The translations under genes were made by a program, and so were the position numbers. The notes below the pieces were generated by a model, which saw nothing but the letters and a program-made list of their open reading frames with translations, ran no database searches and was not told the origin of the DNA. Source: Cupriavidus plantarum (GTDB lineage Bacteria; Pseudomonadota; Gammaproteobacteria; Burkholderiales; Burkholderiaceae). From it: 64,000 bases of DNA. Below, piece by piece: positions 18,297 through 28,081 of this stretch. Position 1 is the stretch's first letter; each line of letters begins with the position of its first letter. The stretch covers positions 868,001-932,000 of the forward strand of contig NZ_CAJPUX010000002.1 of NCBI RefSeq assembly GCF_905397285.1, read 5' to 3'.

Positions 18297-18704
18297 TCCG
18301 CTTTTGGAAACAAAATGTAAGAGGATGTTTTTTGGCACTTTCAGGTCGTTTTCACGATTTGCCGTGCCTTCGTTAAATCTTGCACGTCGTTTCGACCTTC
18401 GCGTTCCCAATCTGGGGCGTGCGTCATGCAAGTTACTCGCCGTTCCCCGCACGTTAGCGGCAAGTGCCCCGGCATGGGGTGCGCCCCTGCACGCCGCCAT
18501 CCCTCGTCAATTTACAGTTTTGCAAAAGATGGTGATGAACCGCCCCTGCAAGTTACTTATCATCGGCCTCGCATTTAAGTCTGTGTTTAGCTGTATCGCA
18601 TCTCACCAACAAAAATGCCGCCATCGCCGTTCTGGTTGACCGGAAGGGTGCGCTCGTAGCGGGGGCGCGGCGGCGTGAGGTTCAACTAGAAGGGGTAATC
18701 CTCC
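18297..18704. other. Long AT-richer intergenic region with direct repeats upstream of hrpG-like gene
   Basis: About 400 bases without a convincing gene, visibly richer in A/T than its surroundings. It holds two exact copies of TGCAAGTTACT (18427-18437 and 18547-18557) exactly 120 bases apart. An inverted copy of the core (AACTTGCA) lies at 18709-18716, in the first codons of the next gene. No hrpII box is present. These may be operators for the adjacent OmpR-type regulator. Confidence 0.5.
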
Positions 18705-19478
18705 GTGAAACTTGCACTGCTCACCCGGAATCAGGCCGTGCGGCAGACCATCGCGGCCTTCTCGACGATGGAAGCCGACTGGAATCCCTCGTACTTCCAT
18801 GACAGGCTCGACCTGCTGCGTCATCTCGCATCGCGCGAGGCCATCGACGTGGTCGTCATCGACGCCGACTTCGACCTCGAGGCCGTCAGCCGCATCGCAT
18901 CCTGGCGCGCGTGCCATGCGCGCAGCGACTACGCGATTCTGGTGATCGGGCAGTTTCCGCAGCGCGACGCGATGGCGCGTGCGTTCGCGATGGGCGGGGA
19001 CGACATCGCGGTGGGACCCTTCCATGTGGAGGAACTGCATGCGCGCACCGCCCATTGCGTGGCGCGGCTGCGCGAGCGGAGCCGGCAGGTGACGCACATC
19101 GAGATCGGCGACTATCTGCTCGATCGGCCGTCGCAGACGGCCATGATGCGCGGGCAGAACGTGGGGCTCACGGCGCGGGAGTTCGCGCTGGCATGGCTCT
19201 TCTTCTCGTTGCCCGGCGCGTTGCTGACGCGGCCGCGCATCGCCATGGATATCTGGGGTCAGCCGCCCGAGCAGGTCTCGCGCGCCCTGGAACAGCATAT
19301 CTACAAGGTACGCCGCAAGCTCTGCCTCGATGGCGAGGCGGGTTTCAAGCTCAAGGCCGTCTATGGCGGCGGTTATCGGCTCGACGCGACGCTGAGCGCG
19401 CGCGCCCCGGACAGCGCCGGGTCGCTGACGACGCTCGAAGGGCAGCTGGCCATGCAGGCAGCGATGCAGGGCGCATAG
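18705..19478 (+). CDS. hrpG: OmpR-type response regulator, HrpG-like
   Basis: Likely the regulator above HrpB in the T3SS cascade. 257 aa, matching HrpG (about 260). GTG start at 18705, nine bases after GAAGGGG. N-terminal receiver (about 1-120) and C-terminal winged helix (about 130-235: LTAREFALAWLFF, then VSRALEQHIYKVRRKL, VYGGGYRL). The receiver is unusual. The acidic pair after the first strand is absent (MKLALLTRNQ), and the Lys of the usual KPF motif is Gly (VGPFHVEE). A possible phospho-Asp remains in VVVIDADFD. Signalling may therefore not follow normal phosphorylation. No histidine kinase is adjacent. The name is inferred from family plus position. Confidence 0.68.
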   Translation: MKLALLTRNQAVRQTIAAFSTMEADWNPSYFHDRLDLLRHLASREAIDVVVIDADFDLEAVSRIASWRACHARSDYAILVIGQFPQRDAMARAFAMGGDDIAVGPFHVEELHARTAHCVARLRERSRQVTHIEIGDYLLDRPSQTAMMRGQNVGLTAREFALAWLFFSLPGALLTRPRIAMDIWGQPPEQVSRALEQHIYKVRRKLCLDGEAGFKLKAVYGGGYRLDATLSARAPDSAGSLTTLEGQLAMQAAMQGA

Positions 19479-19514
19479 GGACGGAACGCAGCAGGGCGCG
19501 GCCCCGGCGGCAGC

Positions 19515-20036
19515 CTACTGCGCCCCCATGTCGTGCCCCCAGCGCCGCAGCACCGCCTGCACCTTGGCCGCATACCCGTCACGCAGCGCGGGCGTCGCCG
19601 AATGATAGGCCCCCACGGCCGCCCAGGTGTTGCCATATCGATCCACCTGCTTGCGCAGGTGCCACGCGGCCACATACACGTTCTTGCAAGGTTCCATGAG
19701 CGTCGACGCATCGACGCCATACTCGGACAACTTGCGCAGGTGGATCGAGTTCACCTGCATCACCCCGTAATCGATCGAACCGTTCTGGTTCACATTGCGC
19801 GCGTCGGGACGATTGCGCGACTCCACCCATGCGATGGCCCGCAGCACATGCGGGTTGACGTGATGGTACGCGGCCGCTTCATCGAAACAGTCCGCGTGCG
19901 CGTCCGGGCTCGCGACCAGCGCGACCAGCGCGACCAGCGCGAGCAGCGCGCCGAGCGCGATCGGGGCGACCGGGGCGACCGGGGCGACCGGGGCGACCGG
20001 GGGCCGGATCTGGGCAAACCGGAATGGGCGAGGCAC
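19515..20036 (-). CDS. Lytic transglycosylase, T3SS-associated type (IpgF/Hpa2-like)
   Basis: Periplasmic peptidoglycan-cleaving enzyme that would open the wall for the secretion apparatus. 173 aa from GTG 20036, chosen because GGAG (20047-20044) lies seven bases upstream; ATG 20099 would add 21 residues without a site. A hydrophobic export signal (LGALLALVALVALVASPDAHA) follows a VAPVAPVAPVAP repeat. The SLT domain covers about 52-165: CFDEAAAYHHVNPHVLRAIA, catalytic Glu in WVESRNRP, then YGVMQVN and the terminal AVGAYHSA. Small SLT enzymes of this type are common in T3SS loci, but I see no hrpII box on its strand. Confidence 0.85.
   Translation of the reverse strand: MPRPFRFAQIRPPVAPVAPVAPVAPIALGALLALVALVALVASPDAHADCFDEAAAYHHVNPHVLRAIAWVESRNRPDARNVNQNGSIDYGVMQVNSIHLRKLSEYGVDASTLMEPCKNVYVAAWHLRKQVDRYGNTWAAVGAYHSATPALRDGYAAKVQAVLRRWGHDMGAQ
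19963..19998 (-). repeat. 9-bp tandem repeat in transglycosylase signal region
   Basis: Four exact copies of GGGGCGACC (plus strand) encode the VAP repeat. A second 9-bp array just left of it (about 19910-19948) encodes the LVALVALVA hydrophobic core of the signal. Confidence 0.9.
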
Positions 20037-20313
20037 GTCGAATCTCCGCAGTCGAAATAGCGCGAGCGTAGTCGGCCCCGCCACGCGCTCCACGGCCACG
20101 ATTCGCTGTCAGCGCCTCCGCTTCGCAGTGCACGCGGCGCGTGCACGCGCTCTCCCGCGCGATCCGTTTTCGCGCATGCCACGCACCAAAACCTCTCCTT
20201 ATCCGGCCCTCCCCGAGGGGAAACCCCACTTTTTCTGTTGGCACGATGTGTGCAATATGATTGCTAAACAATACGCAGTAATTGCATTGCAATACTTATA
20301 GCGAACATACCGC

Positions 20314-21783
20314 ATGAACACAGACCAGTACCGATCCCTCGATGGCCTCGCCATGGCCGACCTCCTCGAAACGGGCGCCACCACGTCTCTGGAACTCACC
20401 CGCCATGCCATCGACCTCGCCGAGGCGTGGAACCCCACGATCAACGCCATTACCTATCCGCGCTACGAGGAGTCGCTGGCGATCGCGGAAGACTGGCAGC
20501 CCCGTGGCGCGTTTCGCGGCATCCCGTTCCTGCTCAAGGACTCCGGTTTCGCGCATCGGCGCTTCCCGTCCAGCATTGGCTCGCGCCTGTTCGACGACAC
20601 GGTATACGCGTTCGATGCCACGGTCGCCGGCCGCTTCGAGGAGGCCGGCCTGATTCCCTTCGCGCGATCGACGGTGTCCGAGCTCTGCATGGGCGCGTCC
20701 ACCGAGGCGCGCCGCAACGGCGCGCCGACGCGCAACCCGTGGGATCTGAACCGCTCGGTTGGCGGGTCCAGCGGCGGGGCGGCGGCCGCCGTGGCCGCGC
20801 GCATCGTCCCGGTCGCACATGGCAGCGATGGCGGCGGCTCGATCCGCATTCCCGCCGCATGCTGCGGCATCTACGGCCTGAAGCCGTCGCGCGGCCGCGT
20901 GCCGATGGGACCCGCGCGCGGGGAAGGGTGGGGCGGCATGGCGTCCGACGGCGTGCTCAGCGTGACCGTGCGCGACACGGCCGCCGCGATGGATGCCATC
21001 GGCGGATACGAACCGGGCGCGCCTTACGCGGCCCCGCCGCAGCCGGAGCCGTACCTCGACATCGTGCGCCGCGCGCAGCAACTCGACGGCGCCGACGGGA
21101 AAGGCGCACGCAAGCTGCGCATCGGCATCCTGCGCGAGGGCTGGAACGGGATCGGCATCGCCCCGGAATGCGATGCGGCCGTGAGCCACGCCGCAAGGCT
21201 GCTCGCCTCGCTGGGCCATGACATCGCCGAGGCCCGGCTTCCGACGCTGGACTACTCGGGCTTCGTGATCGCGCACGGCAACATCCTTGCCACCAATGTC
21301 GCCCTCGCGGTCGATACCCGACTCAAGGCGCTGGGCCGGACGATGCGCGACGACGATATCGAACCCGTGCTCGCCAAGGCTTACGTCATCGGCAAGGGCC
21401 TCGATGCCGCGACCTATGTCGACGCCGTGCAGCGCCTGCACGCAATCGGCCGCGCGTTCGCCACCGCCATGCGCGACTACGACGTGCTGCTGACACCTAC
21501 GCTGACCACGCTGCCCGCCGAACTCGGCTTTCTCGCGCTCGACGTCGACCTGCCGTTCCGGGAGTTCCGCGAACGCGCGGCGGGGTACGCGACGTTCCTC
21601 GCGGTGATCAACGCCGCGGGCTTGCCGGCAGCGAGCCTTCCCCTGTCGTGGACCGATGCGGGGTTGCCTGTCGCCACGCAGCTGATCGGCCATTTCGGGC
21701 GCGAAGACATGGTGCTCGCGCTGTCCGCGCAGCTCGAGGCGCTGGCCCCGTGGTCGCAGCGGAGACCGGTACTCGCCGGCTAA
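20314..21783 (+). CDS. Amidase (amidase-signature family)
   Basis: Cytoplasmic hydrolase of carboxamides or related bonds. 489 aa, usual length. The Ser-cisSer-Lys triad is visible: Lys in FLLKDSG (about residue 75), the GGSSGG loop (about 150-155) and the nucleophile region [14 protein letters not shown] (about 170-183). The Cys pair after IPAA replaces the more usual small residues. First gene of a long same-strand series with a peptide-type ABC importer directly downstream, so it probably cleaves the imported amide or an intermediate. The substrate cannot be told; GatA is excluded by the context and the C terminus. Confidence 0.88.
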   Translation: MNTDQYRSLDGLAMADLLETGATTSLELTRHAIDLAEAWNPTINAITYPRYEESLAIAEDWQPRGAFRGIPFLLKDSGFAHRRFPSSIGSRLFDDTVYAFDATVAGRFEEAGLIPFARSTVSELCMGASTEARRNGAPTRNPWDLNRSVGGSSGGAAAAVAARIVPVAHGSDGGGSIRIPAACCGIYGLKPSRGRVPMGPARGEGWGGMASDGVLSVTVRDTAAAMDAIGGYEPGAPYAAPPQPEPYLDIVRRAQQLDGADGKGARKLRIGILREGWNGIGIAPECDAAVSHAARLLASLGHDIAEARLPTLDYSGFVIAHGNILATNVALAVDTRLKALGRTMRDDDIEPVLAKAYVIGKGLDAATYVDAVQRLHAIGRAFATAMRDYDVLLTPTLTTLPAELGFLALDVDLPFREFRERAAGYATFLAVINAAGLPAASLPLSWTDAGLPVATQLIGHFGREDMVLALSAQLEALAPWSQRRPVLAG

Positions 21784-21855
21784 GGTCCGGCACTTGCATC
21801 GACGCCCCCATCAAACGTTATGGCTACCAAGCTTTTGCTATCAAAGGACACCGGC

Positions 21856-23469
21856 ATGAACCCGTTCACTTCCACTGTCTCCCGCTGGCTGGCGCCGCTC
21901 GTGCTGCCCATCGCAACGGCAATGGTCACGGCAATCGCCACGGCACCGGCCGCCACGACCGCGCACGCCCAGTCGCCCACGACCGCGCGCATCGTGCTGC
22001 ATGCGCCGTTGCGCGTGCTCGACCCCGTGCTCACCAATGCGTACATCACGCGCAATCACGGCTATCTGGTCTATGACACGCTGTTTGCGATGGATGCCGC
22101 AGGCAAGCCGCAGCCGCAAATGGTGGAGAGCTGGAAGGTCTCGCCGGACCAGCTGACGTACACCTTCACGCTGCGCAAGGGCCTGAAGTTCCATGACGGT
22201 TCGGCGGTGACCGCGGACGACGTGGTGGCTTCGCTCAAGCGCTGGGGCGAGCGCGATCCGATGGGCCAGCGCCTGATGGCGTCGATGGACAAGATGGAAA
22301 GCACCGGCGATACCGTGCAGATGCGCCTCAGGCATCCGTTCGGCCTGATGCTCGACGCGCTCGCCAAGCCCGGCTCGCCCGTGCCGTTCATCATGCCGAA
22401 GCGCATCGCCTCCGCGCCGTCGTCGCAGGCCATCACGGAAGTCGTTGGCTCGGGCCCGTACAAGTTCGTGGCCGGCGACTTCCAGCCCGGTGTCAAGGCG
22501 ACCTATGTGAAGTTCGCCGACTACGTGCCGCGCAAGGACGCGCCGTCCGCGTTTGCGGGCGCCAAGCTCGCGCTCGTCGATCGCATCGAGCTGGTCAATA
22601 TCTCCGACGCACAGACGGCGATCAACGCGCTGCGCAGCGGGGAGGTGGACTTCGTCGAGGACGTGCCGCCGGACCTCATGCCGCAACTGGAGGGCGTCAA
22701 GACCGTCGCGCTCAAGCCGTACGGCAAGAACAGCAATGCGTTCACGCTGCGCATGAACTGGCACCAGCCGCCGTTCAACAACGTCAAGGTCCGCCGCGCC
22801 GCGCTGGCCGCGCTCAGCGAAGCTGACTACCTCGACGCGCAGATCGGCGACGCCAACGTGTACCAGATCTGCGGCGCGGTGCTCACGTGCGTGTCGCCGT
22901 ATGCCTCGGAAGAGGGCGCCACGCAGACGAAGAAGCCGGACCTCGCGCGCGCGAAGGCGCTGCTCAAGGAGAGCGGTTATGACGGCACGAAGGTGGTCAT
23001 CCTGCATCCGACGGACCTGCCGATCCTGTCCAGCTTCGCGTCCGTTACCGCGCAGTCGCTCAAGCAGGTGGGCTTCAACGTGGAGATCCAGTCGATGGAC
23101 TGGGCCACGCTGCTGTCCCGTCGCACGAAAAAGGAACCCGTGGCGCAGGGCGGCTGGAGCATCTTCCATTCGAGCTTCAGCAGCCTGGATCTGCTGAGCC
23201 CCGTTATCAATCCAAACCTCGACGGCCGGGGAGAAGCGGGCTACGTGGGCTGGTCGCGTAACGAAGAGATGGAGAAGCTGCGCGACCAGTTCGCCGGAGA
23301 AAGCGACATCGCCAAACGCAGGCAAATCGCCGCGTCCATCCAGAAGCTTAGCTACGACCAGGTCTTCTTCGTGCCGCTGGGCGGGTACTCGAAGTACAAG
23401 GGCTACAGCAAGCGCCTGGCCAACATGGTCGACGCGCCGCTGCCGCTGTTCTGGGCCGCGAAGCCCTGA
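21856..23469 (+). CDS. ABC transporter substrate-binding protein, family 5 (Dpp/Opp type)
   Basis: Periplasmic receptor of a peptide/opine-type importer. 537 aa from ATG 21856, with AAAGGA seven bases upstream; the earlier ATG 21820 lacks a site. A signal peptide ends around TTAHAQ (about residue 38). Family-5 features include MVESWKVSPDQLTYTFTLRK and the GLKFHDGSAVTADDVVASLK block at about 90-130. The C-terminal half binds ligand. The following genes encode both permeases and the ATPase. The ligand is unknown; the catabolic genes downstream suggest an amide- or ester-containing acid rather than a simple dipeptide. Confidence 0.93.
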   Translation: MNPFTSTVSRWLAPLVLPIATAMVTAIATAPAATTAHAQSPTTARIVLHAPLRVLDPVLTNAYITRNHGYLVYDTLFAMDAAGKPQPQMVESWKVSPDQLTYTFTLRKGLKFHDGSAVTADDVVASLKRWGERDPMGQRLMASMDKMESTGDTVQMRLRHPFGLMLDALAKPGSPVPFIMPKRIASAPSSQAITEVVGSGPYKFVAGDFQPGVKATYVKFADYVPRKDAPSAFAGAKLALVDRIELVNISDAQTAINALRSGEVDFVEDVPPDLMPQLEGVKTVALKPYGKNSNAFTLRMNWHQPPFNNVKVRRAALAALSEADYLDAQIGDANVYQICGAVLTCVSPYASEEGATQTKKPDLARAKALLKESGYDGTKVVILHPTDLPILSSFASVTAQSLKQVGFNVEIQSMDWATLLSRRTKKEPVAQGGWSIFHSSFSSLDLLSPVINPNLDGRGEAGYVGWSRNEEMEKLRDQFAGESDIAKRRQIAASIQKLSYDQVFFVPLGGYSKYKGYSKRLANMVDAPLPLFWAAKP

Positions 23470-23502
23470 CGCCATGGACGCGCGCAGCGAAGGAGGCAGA
23501 CC

Positions 23503-24444
23503 ATGCTAGACATCGTTATCAAGCGGCTGATCTCGACCATCCCGGTCATGCTGATCGTGGCCACGCTCGTGTTCCTGCTGTTGCGGCTCGCGCCCGGGGA
23601 TCCCGCGCGCGTGATCGCGGGGGACATGGCCAGCGAGGACACGATCGCGCAGATCCGCACCGAGATGGGGCTCGACCAGTCCGTCGGCACGCAGTACGTG
23701 CGCTGGCTGGGCGCGCTCGCGCAGGGCGATCTTGGACATTCGGTACTGTCGAAGCAGCCCGTCGCCACGCTGATCGCCGCCCGGCTCGGCCCGACGTTCT
23801 CGCTCGCGGGCGGGGCCATCCTGCTCACGGTGTTGCTGGCGGTTCCGCTCGGGGTGCTGGCCGCATGGCGGCATCGGCGCCTGGCCGACCGCGGCATCAT
23901 GGCCGGCGCGGTGCTCGCGTTCTCCGTCCCTGCCTTCGTGGTCGGGTATCTGCTGATCCTGATCTTCTCGGTCAAGCTCAACTGGCTGCCCGTGCAGGGC
24001 TATACGCCCGTCGCGGAAGGGCTTGGCGACTACCTCGCCCATCTGGTGCTGCCCGTCATTACGCTGGCCACGATCTTCGTGGCGCTGATCACGCGTATCA
24101 CGCGGGCGAGTCTGCTTGACGTGCTCGGGGAAGACTTCGTCCGCACGGCGCGCGCCAAGGGCGTGACGGAGCGCTTCGTGCTGTTCCGCCATGCCTTGCG
24201 AAACGCGGCGATTCCCATCGTCACGGTCGTCGGCGTGGCGCTGACCACGCTGATCAGCGGCGTGGTGGTCACGGAGACGGTCTTCAACATCTCCGGCGTG
24301 GGCCGGCTGATCGTCGATGCGGTGCTCTCCCGTGACTATCCGGTCGTGCAGGGCACGATCCTGTTCTTCTCGTTCCTGTATGTGTTCATCAACCTGCTGA
24401 TCGACATCGCCTACGTGGTGCTCGATCCGCGCATCCGCTACTGA
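23503..24444 (+). CDS. ABC transporter permease, DppB type
   Basis: First inner-membrane subunit of the importer. 313 aa, six predicted helices. The N-terminal RLISTIPVMLIVATLVFLLL and the permease loop with EDFVRTARAKGVTERFVLFRHALRNAAIP (the EAA-like ATPase contact, about residues 205-235) identify it. GAAGGAGG lies seven bases before the ATG. 33 bases after the receptor gene and 22 before the second permease. Confidence 0.94.
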   Translation: MLDIVIKRLISTIPVMLIVATLVFLLLRLAPGDPARVIAGDMASEDTIAQIRTEMGLDQSVGTQYVRWLGALAQGDLGHSVLSKQPVATLIAARLGPTFSLAGGAILLTVLLAVPLGVLAAWRHRRLADRGIMAGAVLAFSVPAFVVGYLLILIFSVKLNWLPVQGYTPVAEGLGDYLAHLVLPVITLATIFVALITRITRASLLDVLGEDFVRTARAKGVTERFVLFRHALRNAAIPIVTVVGVALTTLISGVVVTETVFNISGVGRLIVDAVLSRDYPVVQGTILFFSFLYVFINLLIDIAYVVLDPRIRY

Positions 24445-24466
24445 ACGTGGTGGACGGAGCCGAATC

Positions 24467-25333
24467 ATGAGTTTCTCCGCGACTCTCGGAACCGCCCGGC
24501 GCGCCACGCGTGCCGTGGCCAGCGACCGCGCGATGCTGATCGCACTGGGTTTGCTGCTGTTGCTCGTGGTGGCGTCGGTCTGCGCGCCGTATATCGCGCA
24601 GCACGATCCCGCCTCGCTGTCGCCGCGCGCGCGGCTCAAGCCCGCCTCGGCCGAGTACTGGCTCGGCACGGACTCGCTCGGCCGCGACCTGCTGGCCCGC
24701 GTGCTCTACGGCGGCCGCCTGTCGATCATGCTGGCCGCGCTGGTCAGCGCGCTGTCGGTGGCCATCGGCCTCGTCATCGGCCTCGCGGCCGGTTTCGTCC
24801 GCCGGCTCGATGCGCCGGTCATGCGCGTGATGGACGGCATCATGGCCGTGCCCGGCCTGCTGCTGGCCGTGGCCATGGTCGCGCTCGGCGGGGCCAATCT
24901 CGTCACCATGGTGCTGGCCATCGCCATCCCCGAGATTCCCCGCATCGCGCGGCTGGTCCGCAGCGTGGTGCTGTCCGTGCGGGAGGCGCCGTACGTGGAG
25001 GCGTCGATCGGCGCGGGCACGCCGCCGCTGACCGTGCTGTGGCGCCACATCATGCCCAGCACCATCAACCCCCTCGTGGTGCAGGCGACGTTCGTCTGCG
25101 CGGCCGCGATCCTCACCGAAGCGGTGCTCGGCTTCCTCGGTCTGGGCTTTCCACCGGAGATTCCAAGCCTTGGCACGATCATCGCCGAAGGCCGGCCATA
25201 CTTTCAGCGCGCGCCGTGGATCGTGCTCTATCCGGGCGTGTTTCTTGCCTTGCTGATCCTTTCCGTCAACGTATTTGGCGACGCCCTGCGCGATCGCCTC
25301 GATCCGCGCCTGTCGCGCACCAGAAAGGGCTGA
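24467..25333 (+). CDS. ABC transporter permease, DppC type
   Basis: Second permease of the same importer. 288 aa. The typical DppC N-terminal region has one helix then HDPASLSPRARLKPASAEYWLGTDSLGRDLLARVLYG at about 45-85 (only part needed for recognition). The EAA loop is at about 165-195 (VREAPYVEASIGAG). The stop is two bases before the ATPase start, so they are coupled. Confidence 0.94.
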   Translation: MSFSATLGTARRATRAVASDRAMLIALGLLLLLVVASVCAPYIAQHDPASLSPRARLKPASAEYWLGTDSLGRDLLARVLYGGRLSIMLAALVSALSVAIGLVIGLAAGFVRRLDAPVMRVMDGIMAVPGLLLAVAMVALGGANLVTMVLAIAIPEIPRIARLVRSVVLSVREAPYVEASIGAGTPPLTVLWRHIMPSTINPLVVQATFVCAAAILTEAVLGFLGLGFPPEIPSLGTIIAEGRPYFQRAPWIVLYPGVFLALLILSVNVFGDALRDRLDPRLSRTRKG

Positions 25334-25335
25334 CA

Positions 25336-27066
25336 ATGTCGCGAGCCATTGAACAAGACTCTCCGCCGGTCCTCGAGGTCCGTCACCTGACCGTCCGCCT
25401 GCCCGATGGCGGCGATCGCCGTCACGCGGTGCAGGACGTGTCGCTGACCGTCCGCCCCCGGGAAACGGTCTGCATCGTGGGCGAATCGGGGTCCGGCAAA
25501 TCCGTGACATCGAGCGCCGTGATGGGTTTGCTGCCGCGCGACGTGCTGAAGGTCGAATCGGGCCAGATCCTGCTCGCGGGGCAGGACATCACGCGGGCCT
25601 CTCCGGCGGAGCTGCAGGTGCTGCGCGGCCACCGCATGGCCATGATCTTCCAGGAGCCGATGACCGCGCTCAACCCGCTGATGCGCATCGGCGACCAGAT
25701 CGCGGAGGTTTTTACGTTCCACGCGAAGGACATGGATACCGCCGCGCGCGACCGCCGCGTGCTCGCGTTGCTGGCGGACGTGCACCTGCCGCAGCCGGAG
25801 ACGATTCGCCATGCCTATCCGCACCAGCTGTCCGGCGGGCAGCGCCAGCGCGTGATGATCGCGATGGCGCTGGCCATGGAGCCCGGACTGATCATCGCGG
25901 ACGAGCCGACCACGGCGCTCGACGTCACGTCGCAGGCGCAGGTGCTGCGGCTGCTCAAGGAGCTGTCCGGTCATCACGACAATGGCGTGCTCTTCATCAC
26001 GCACGACTTCGACGTGGTCGCCGAGATCGCCGATCGCGTCATCGTCATGCAGTCCGGGCGCATCGTCGAGCAGGGCACCGCCGACGAGGTGCTGAACCGC
26101 CCGCGCCATGCGTATACCCAGCGGCTGCTGGACGCCCGCCCCCGTGGGGATTTCCGCGCGCCACCACTGCCCGAGTCCGCGCCCACTGCGTTGGCCGTGC
26201 GCGATCTCACGATGCGCTTCGAGACGCGCTCGATGTTCCGCTCGCGGCGCCGCAGCGTGCTCGCGCTCGACGCCGTGTCGCTGTCGGTCCGGCGCGGGGA
26301 GACGCTCGGCATCGTCGGCGAGTCGGGCTCGGGCAAGAGCACGCTCGGCCGCTGCATCGCGCGTTTCAATACGCCGACGTCCGGGGACATCGAACTCGAC
26401 GGCCAGTCCCTGTCGTCGATGGACCGCCATGCCTCGCGCGCGTGGCGCAAGCGCGTGCAGATGGTGTTCCAGGACCCCTTCCGCTCGTTCAATCCGCGCC
26501 TGACCATCGGGCGCACGCTGGCCGAAGGGCCGATGAATTTCGCGAAGAACGTCGGTGCGAGCCACGCGGACGTGGAGGCCCGCATGCGCGAGATGCTCCA
26601 GCTCGTGAGCATGGACGTCAGCGCGCTGGACCGCTATCCGCACGAGTTCTCCGGCGGCCAGCGGCAACGGCTGTCGATCGCGCGCGCGCTCATGATGGAT
26701 CCCGAGATCCTGATCGCCGACGAAGCCGTCTCCGCGCTGGACGTCTCCGTGCAGGCGCAGATCCTCGACCTGCTCGAGTCGATTCGCGAGCGGCTCGGCG
26801 TGAGCATCGTTTTCATTACGCACGACCTGCGTGTGGCGGCGCGGTTGTGCCATCGCATCGTCGTGATGCAGCGCGGCCAGATCGTGGAGGCGGGCAGCGC
26901 GCGGGACGTCTTCCTGCGGCCGCAAAGCGCCTATACGCGCGATCTCGTCGCGGCCATCCCCGGTCAGCAAGGCGCGGAGGCGACGGGCGCCTCCGCCGCC
27001 GCGCTGGCCGGTCAACAGCTACCCGCCGGCGGCTCGCCGGCTTTCATGGAGGCACGTCTCGCATGA
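25336..27066 (+). CDS. ABC transporter ATPase with two nucleotide-binding domains (DppD-DppF fusion)
   Basis: Energy-coupling subunit in which both ATPases of the importer are fused, as in GsiA and YejF. 576 aa. Domain 1 (about 10-265): Walker [17 protein letters not shown] signature, Walker [13 protein letters not shown]. Domain 2 (about 285-545): Walker [18 protein letters not shown] signature, Walker [15 protein letters not shown]. Each is followed by a switch His (ITHDFD and ITHDLR). Both sites look complete. The last bases overlap the next gene by ATGA. Confidence 0.95.
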   Translation: MSRAIEQDSPPVLEVRHLTVRLPDGGDRRHAVQDVSLTVRPRETVCIVGESGSGKSVTSSAVMGLLPRDVLKVESGQILLAGQDITRASPAELQVLRGHRMAMIFQEPMTALNPLMRIGDQIAEVFTFHAKDMDTAARDRRVLALLADVHLPQPETIRHAYPHQLSGGQRQRVMIAMALAMEPGLIIADEPTTALDVTSQAQVLRLLKELSGHHDNGVLFITHDFDVVAEIADRVIVMQSGRIVEQGTADEVLNRPRHAYTQRLLDARPRGDFRAPPLPESAPTALAVRDLTMRFETRSMFRSRRRSVLALDAVSLSVRRGETLGIVGESGSGKSTLGRCIARFNTPTSGDIELDGQSLSSMDRHASRAWRKRVQMVFQDPFRSFNPRLTIGRTLAEGPMNFAKNVGASHADVEARMREMLQLVSMDVSALDRYPHEFSGGQRQRLSIARALMMDPEILIADEAVSALDVSVQAQILDLLESIRERLGVSIVFITHDLRVAARLCHRIVVMQRGQIVEAGSARDVFLRPQSAYTRDLVAAIPGQQGAEATGASAAALAGQQLPAGGSPAFMEARLA

Positions 27067-28001
27067 CCCTCGCACCGACCCGTATCGCTTTCATCAGCCA
27101 GTCCGCGGCGCTCGACTACTTTGGGCCGCTGATGGCGGACGCGCTGCCGCACGCGGAAGTCTTCGTGTGGCCGGACCCGCGCTGCCTCGAGGCCGATATC
27201 GCCGTGTGCTGGACCCCACCGCCGGGCGTCTACGCGCGTATGCCGCGCCTGCGCCTGATCCACGGCATCGCGGCCGGCGTGGATAACATTCTGGATGGCC
27301 AGGACACGCGTGGACTGCCCGTCTGCCGCGTGGTCGAGCCGGGTCTGACGCAGGGGATGATCGAATACGTCCGCTGGTCGGTGCTGTACTTCCATCGAGA
27401 CTTCGACCGCATGGCGATGCAGCAGCGCGAGCGTGTGTGGTCGCGGCTGCCGCTGCGCACGGCGTCCGAGTGTCGGGTCGGTGTCATGGGGCTTGGCGAG
27501 CTCGGCGGCGTGGTCGCGCGCACGCTGCGCGACGACGGCTACGACGTCGGTGGCTGGGCGCGATCGCCGCGCGAGATCGACGGGGTCGCGACGTGGCATG
27601 GGGACGAAGGGCTTGCGCCTTTTCTTGCGCGCACGGACATCCTGATCTGCCTGCTGCCGCTGACCGACGCCACCCGCGGCATCCTCGGCGCGCGCACGTT
27701 CGCGCAGCTGCCGCGCGGCGCGGCGCTCGTGCACTGCGGCCGTGGCGAGCATCTGGTGCCCGATGCGCTTACCGACGCGCTGGCCAGCGGGCATCTGCGC
27801 GGCGCCGTCCTCGATGTTTTCCCAGCGGAGCCGCTGCCCGAGGACAGCCCGCTATGGCGAAACCCGGCCGTCGTGGTGACGCCGCACATGGCATCGATGG
27901 CGACATCGGCGGAGATCGTGACCCAGGTGGCCGCCAATATCGCGCGGCTGGACGCCGGGGAGCCGCTGCGCAATGCCGTCGATCTCGCGCGCGGCTATTG
28001 A
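27063..28001 (+). CDS. D-2-hydroxyacid dehydrogenase (glyoxylate/hydroxypyruvate reductase type)
   Basis: NAD(P)-dependent 2-ketoacid/2-hydroxyacid oxidoreductase of the GhrA-like group. 312 aa. Rossmann glycine motif GVMGLGELGG at about 141-150; catalytic region LVHCGRGEHLV (Arg near 230), Glu in DVFPAEPLP, and His in VVTPHMASMA near 281. The GhrA group has the same short N-terminal catalytic domain. Starts inside the ATPase stop codon, so its product is tied stoichiometrically to uptake. It may reduce a 2-oxoacid released by the aldolase further downstream; that is inference. Confidence 0.87.
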   Translation: MTLAPTRIAFISQSAALDYFGPLMADALPHAEVFVWPDPRCLEADIAVCWTPPPGVYARMPRLRLIHGIAAGVDNILDGQDTRGLPVCRVVEPGLTQGMIEYVRWSVLYFHRDFDRMAMQQRERVWSRLPLRTASECRVGVMGLGELGGVVARTLRDDGYDVGGWARSPREIDGVATWHGDEGLAPFLARTDILICLLPLTDATRGILGARTFAQLPRGAALVHCGRGEHLVPDALTDALASGHLRGAVLDVFPAEPLPEDSPLWRNPAVVVTPHMASMATSAEIVTQVAANIARLDAGEPLRNAVDLARGY

Positions 28002-28081
28002 CGCGGCGCCTGTCCCCAAAACAACTCACCCAGAACAACCGATCAGGACGACTCGTCCGTCCGACCGACACCGGAGTTTCG

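Noticed and set aside
18304-18639. 111-codon rightward ORF in the leader of the HrpG-like gene
   Set aside because: No family resemblance, no ribosome site, and it covers the AT-richer repeat-bearing regulatory region.
20102-20125. A fifth perfect TTCG-N16-TTCG box on the plus strand
   Set aside because: No YANNNT -10 at 30-32 bases downstream, and the next plus-strand gene (amidase) is about 190 bases away with no known T3SS role. One or a few such matches are expected by chance in 64 kb.
20176-20304. 42-codon ORF downstream of that box
   Set aside because: No ribosome site, no recognisable composition, and no supporting promoter.
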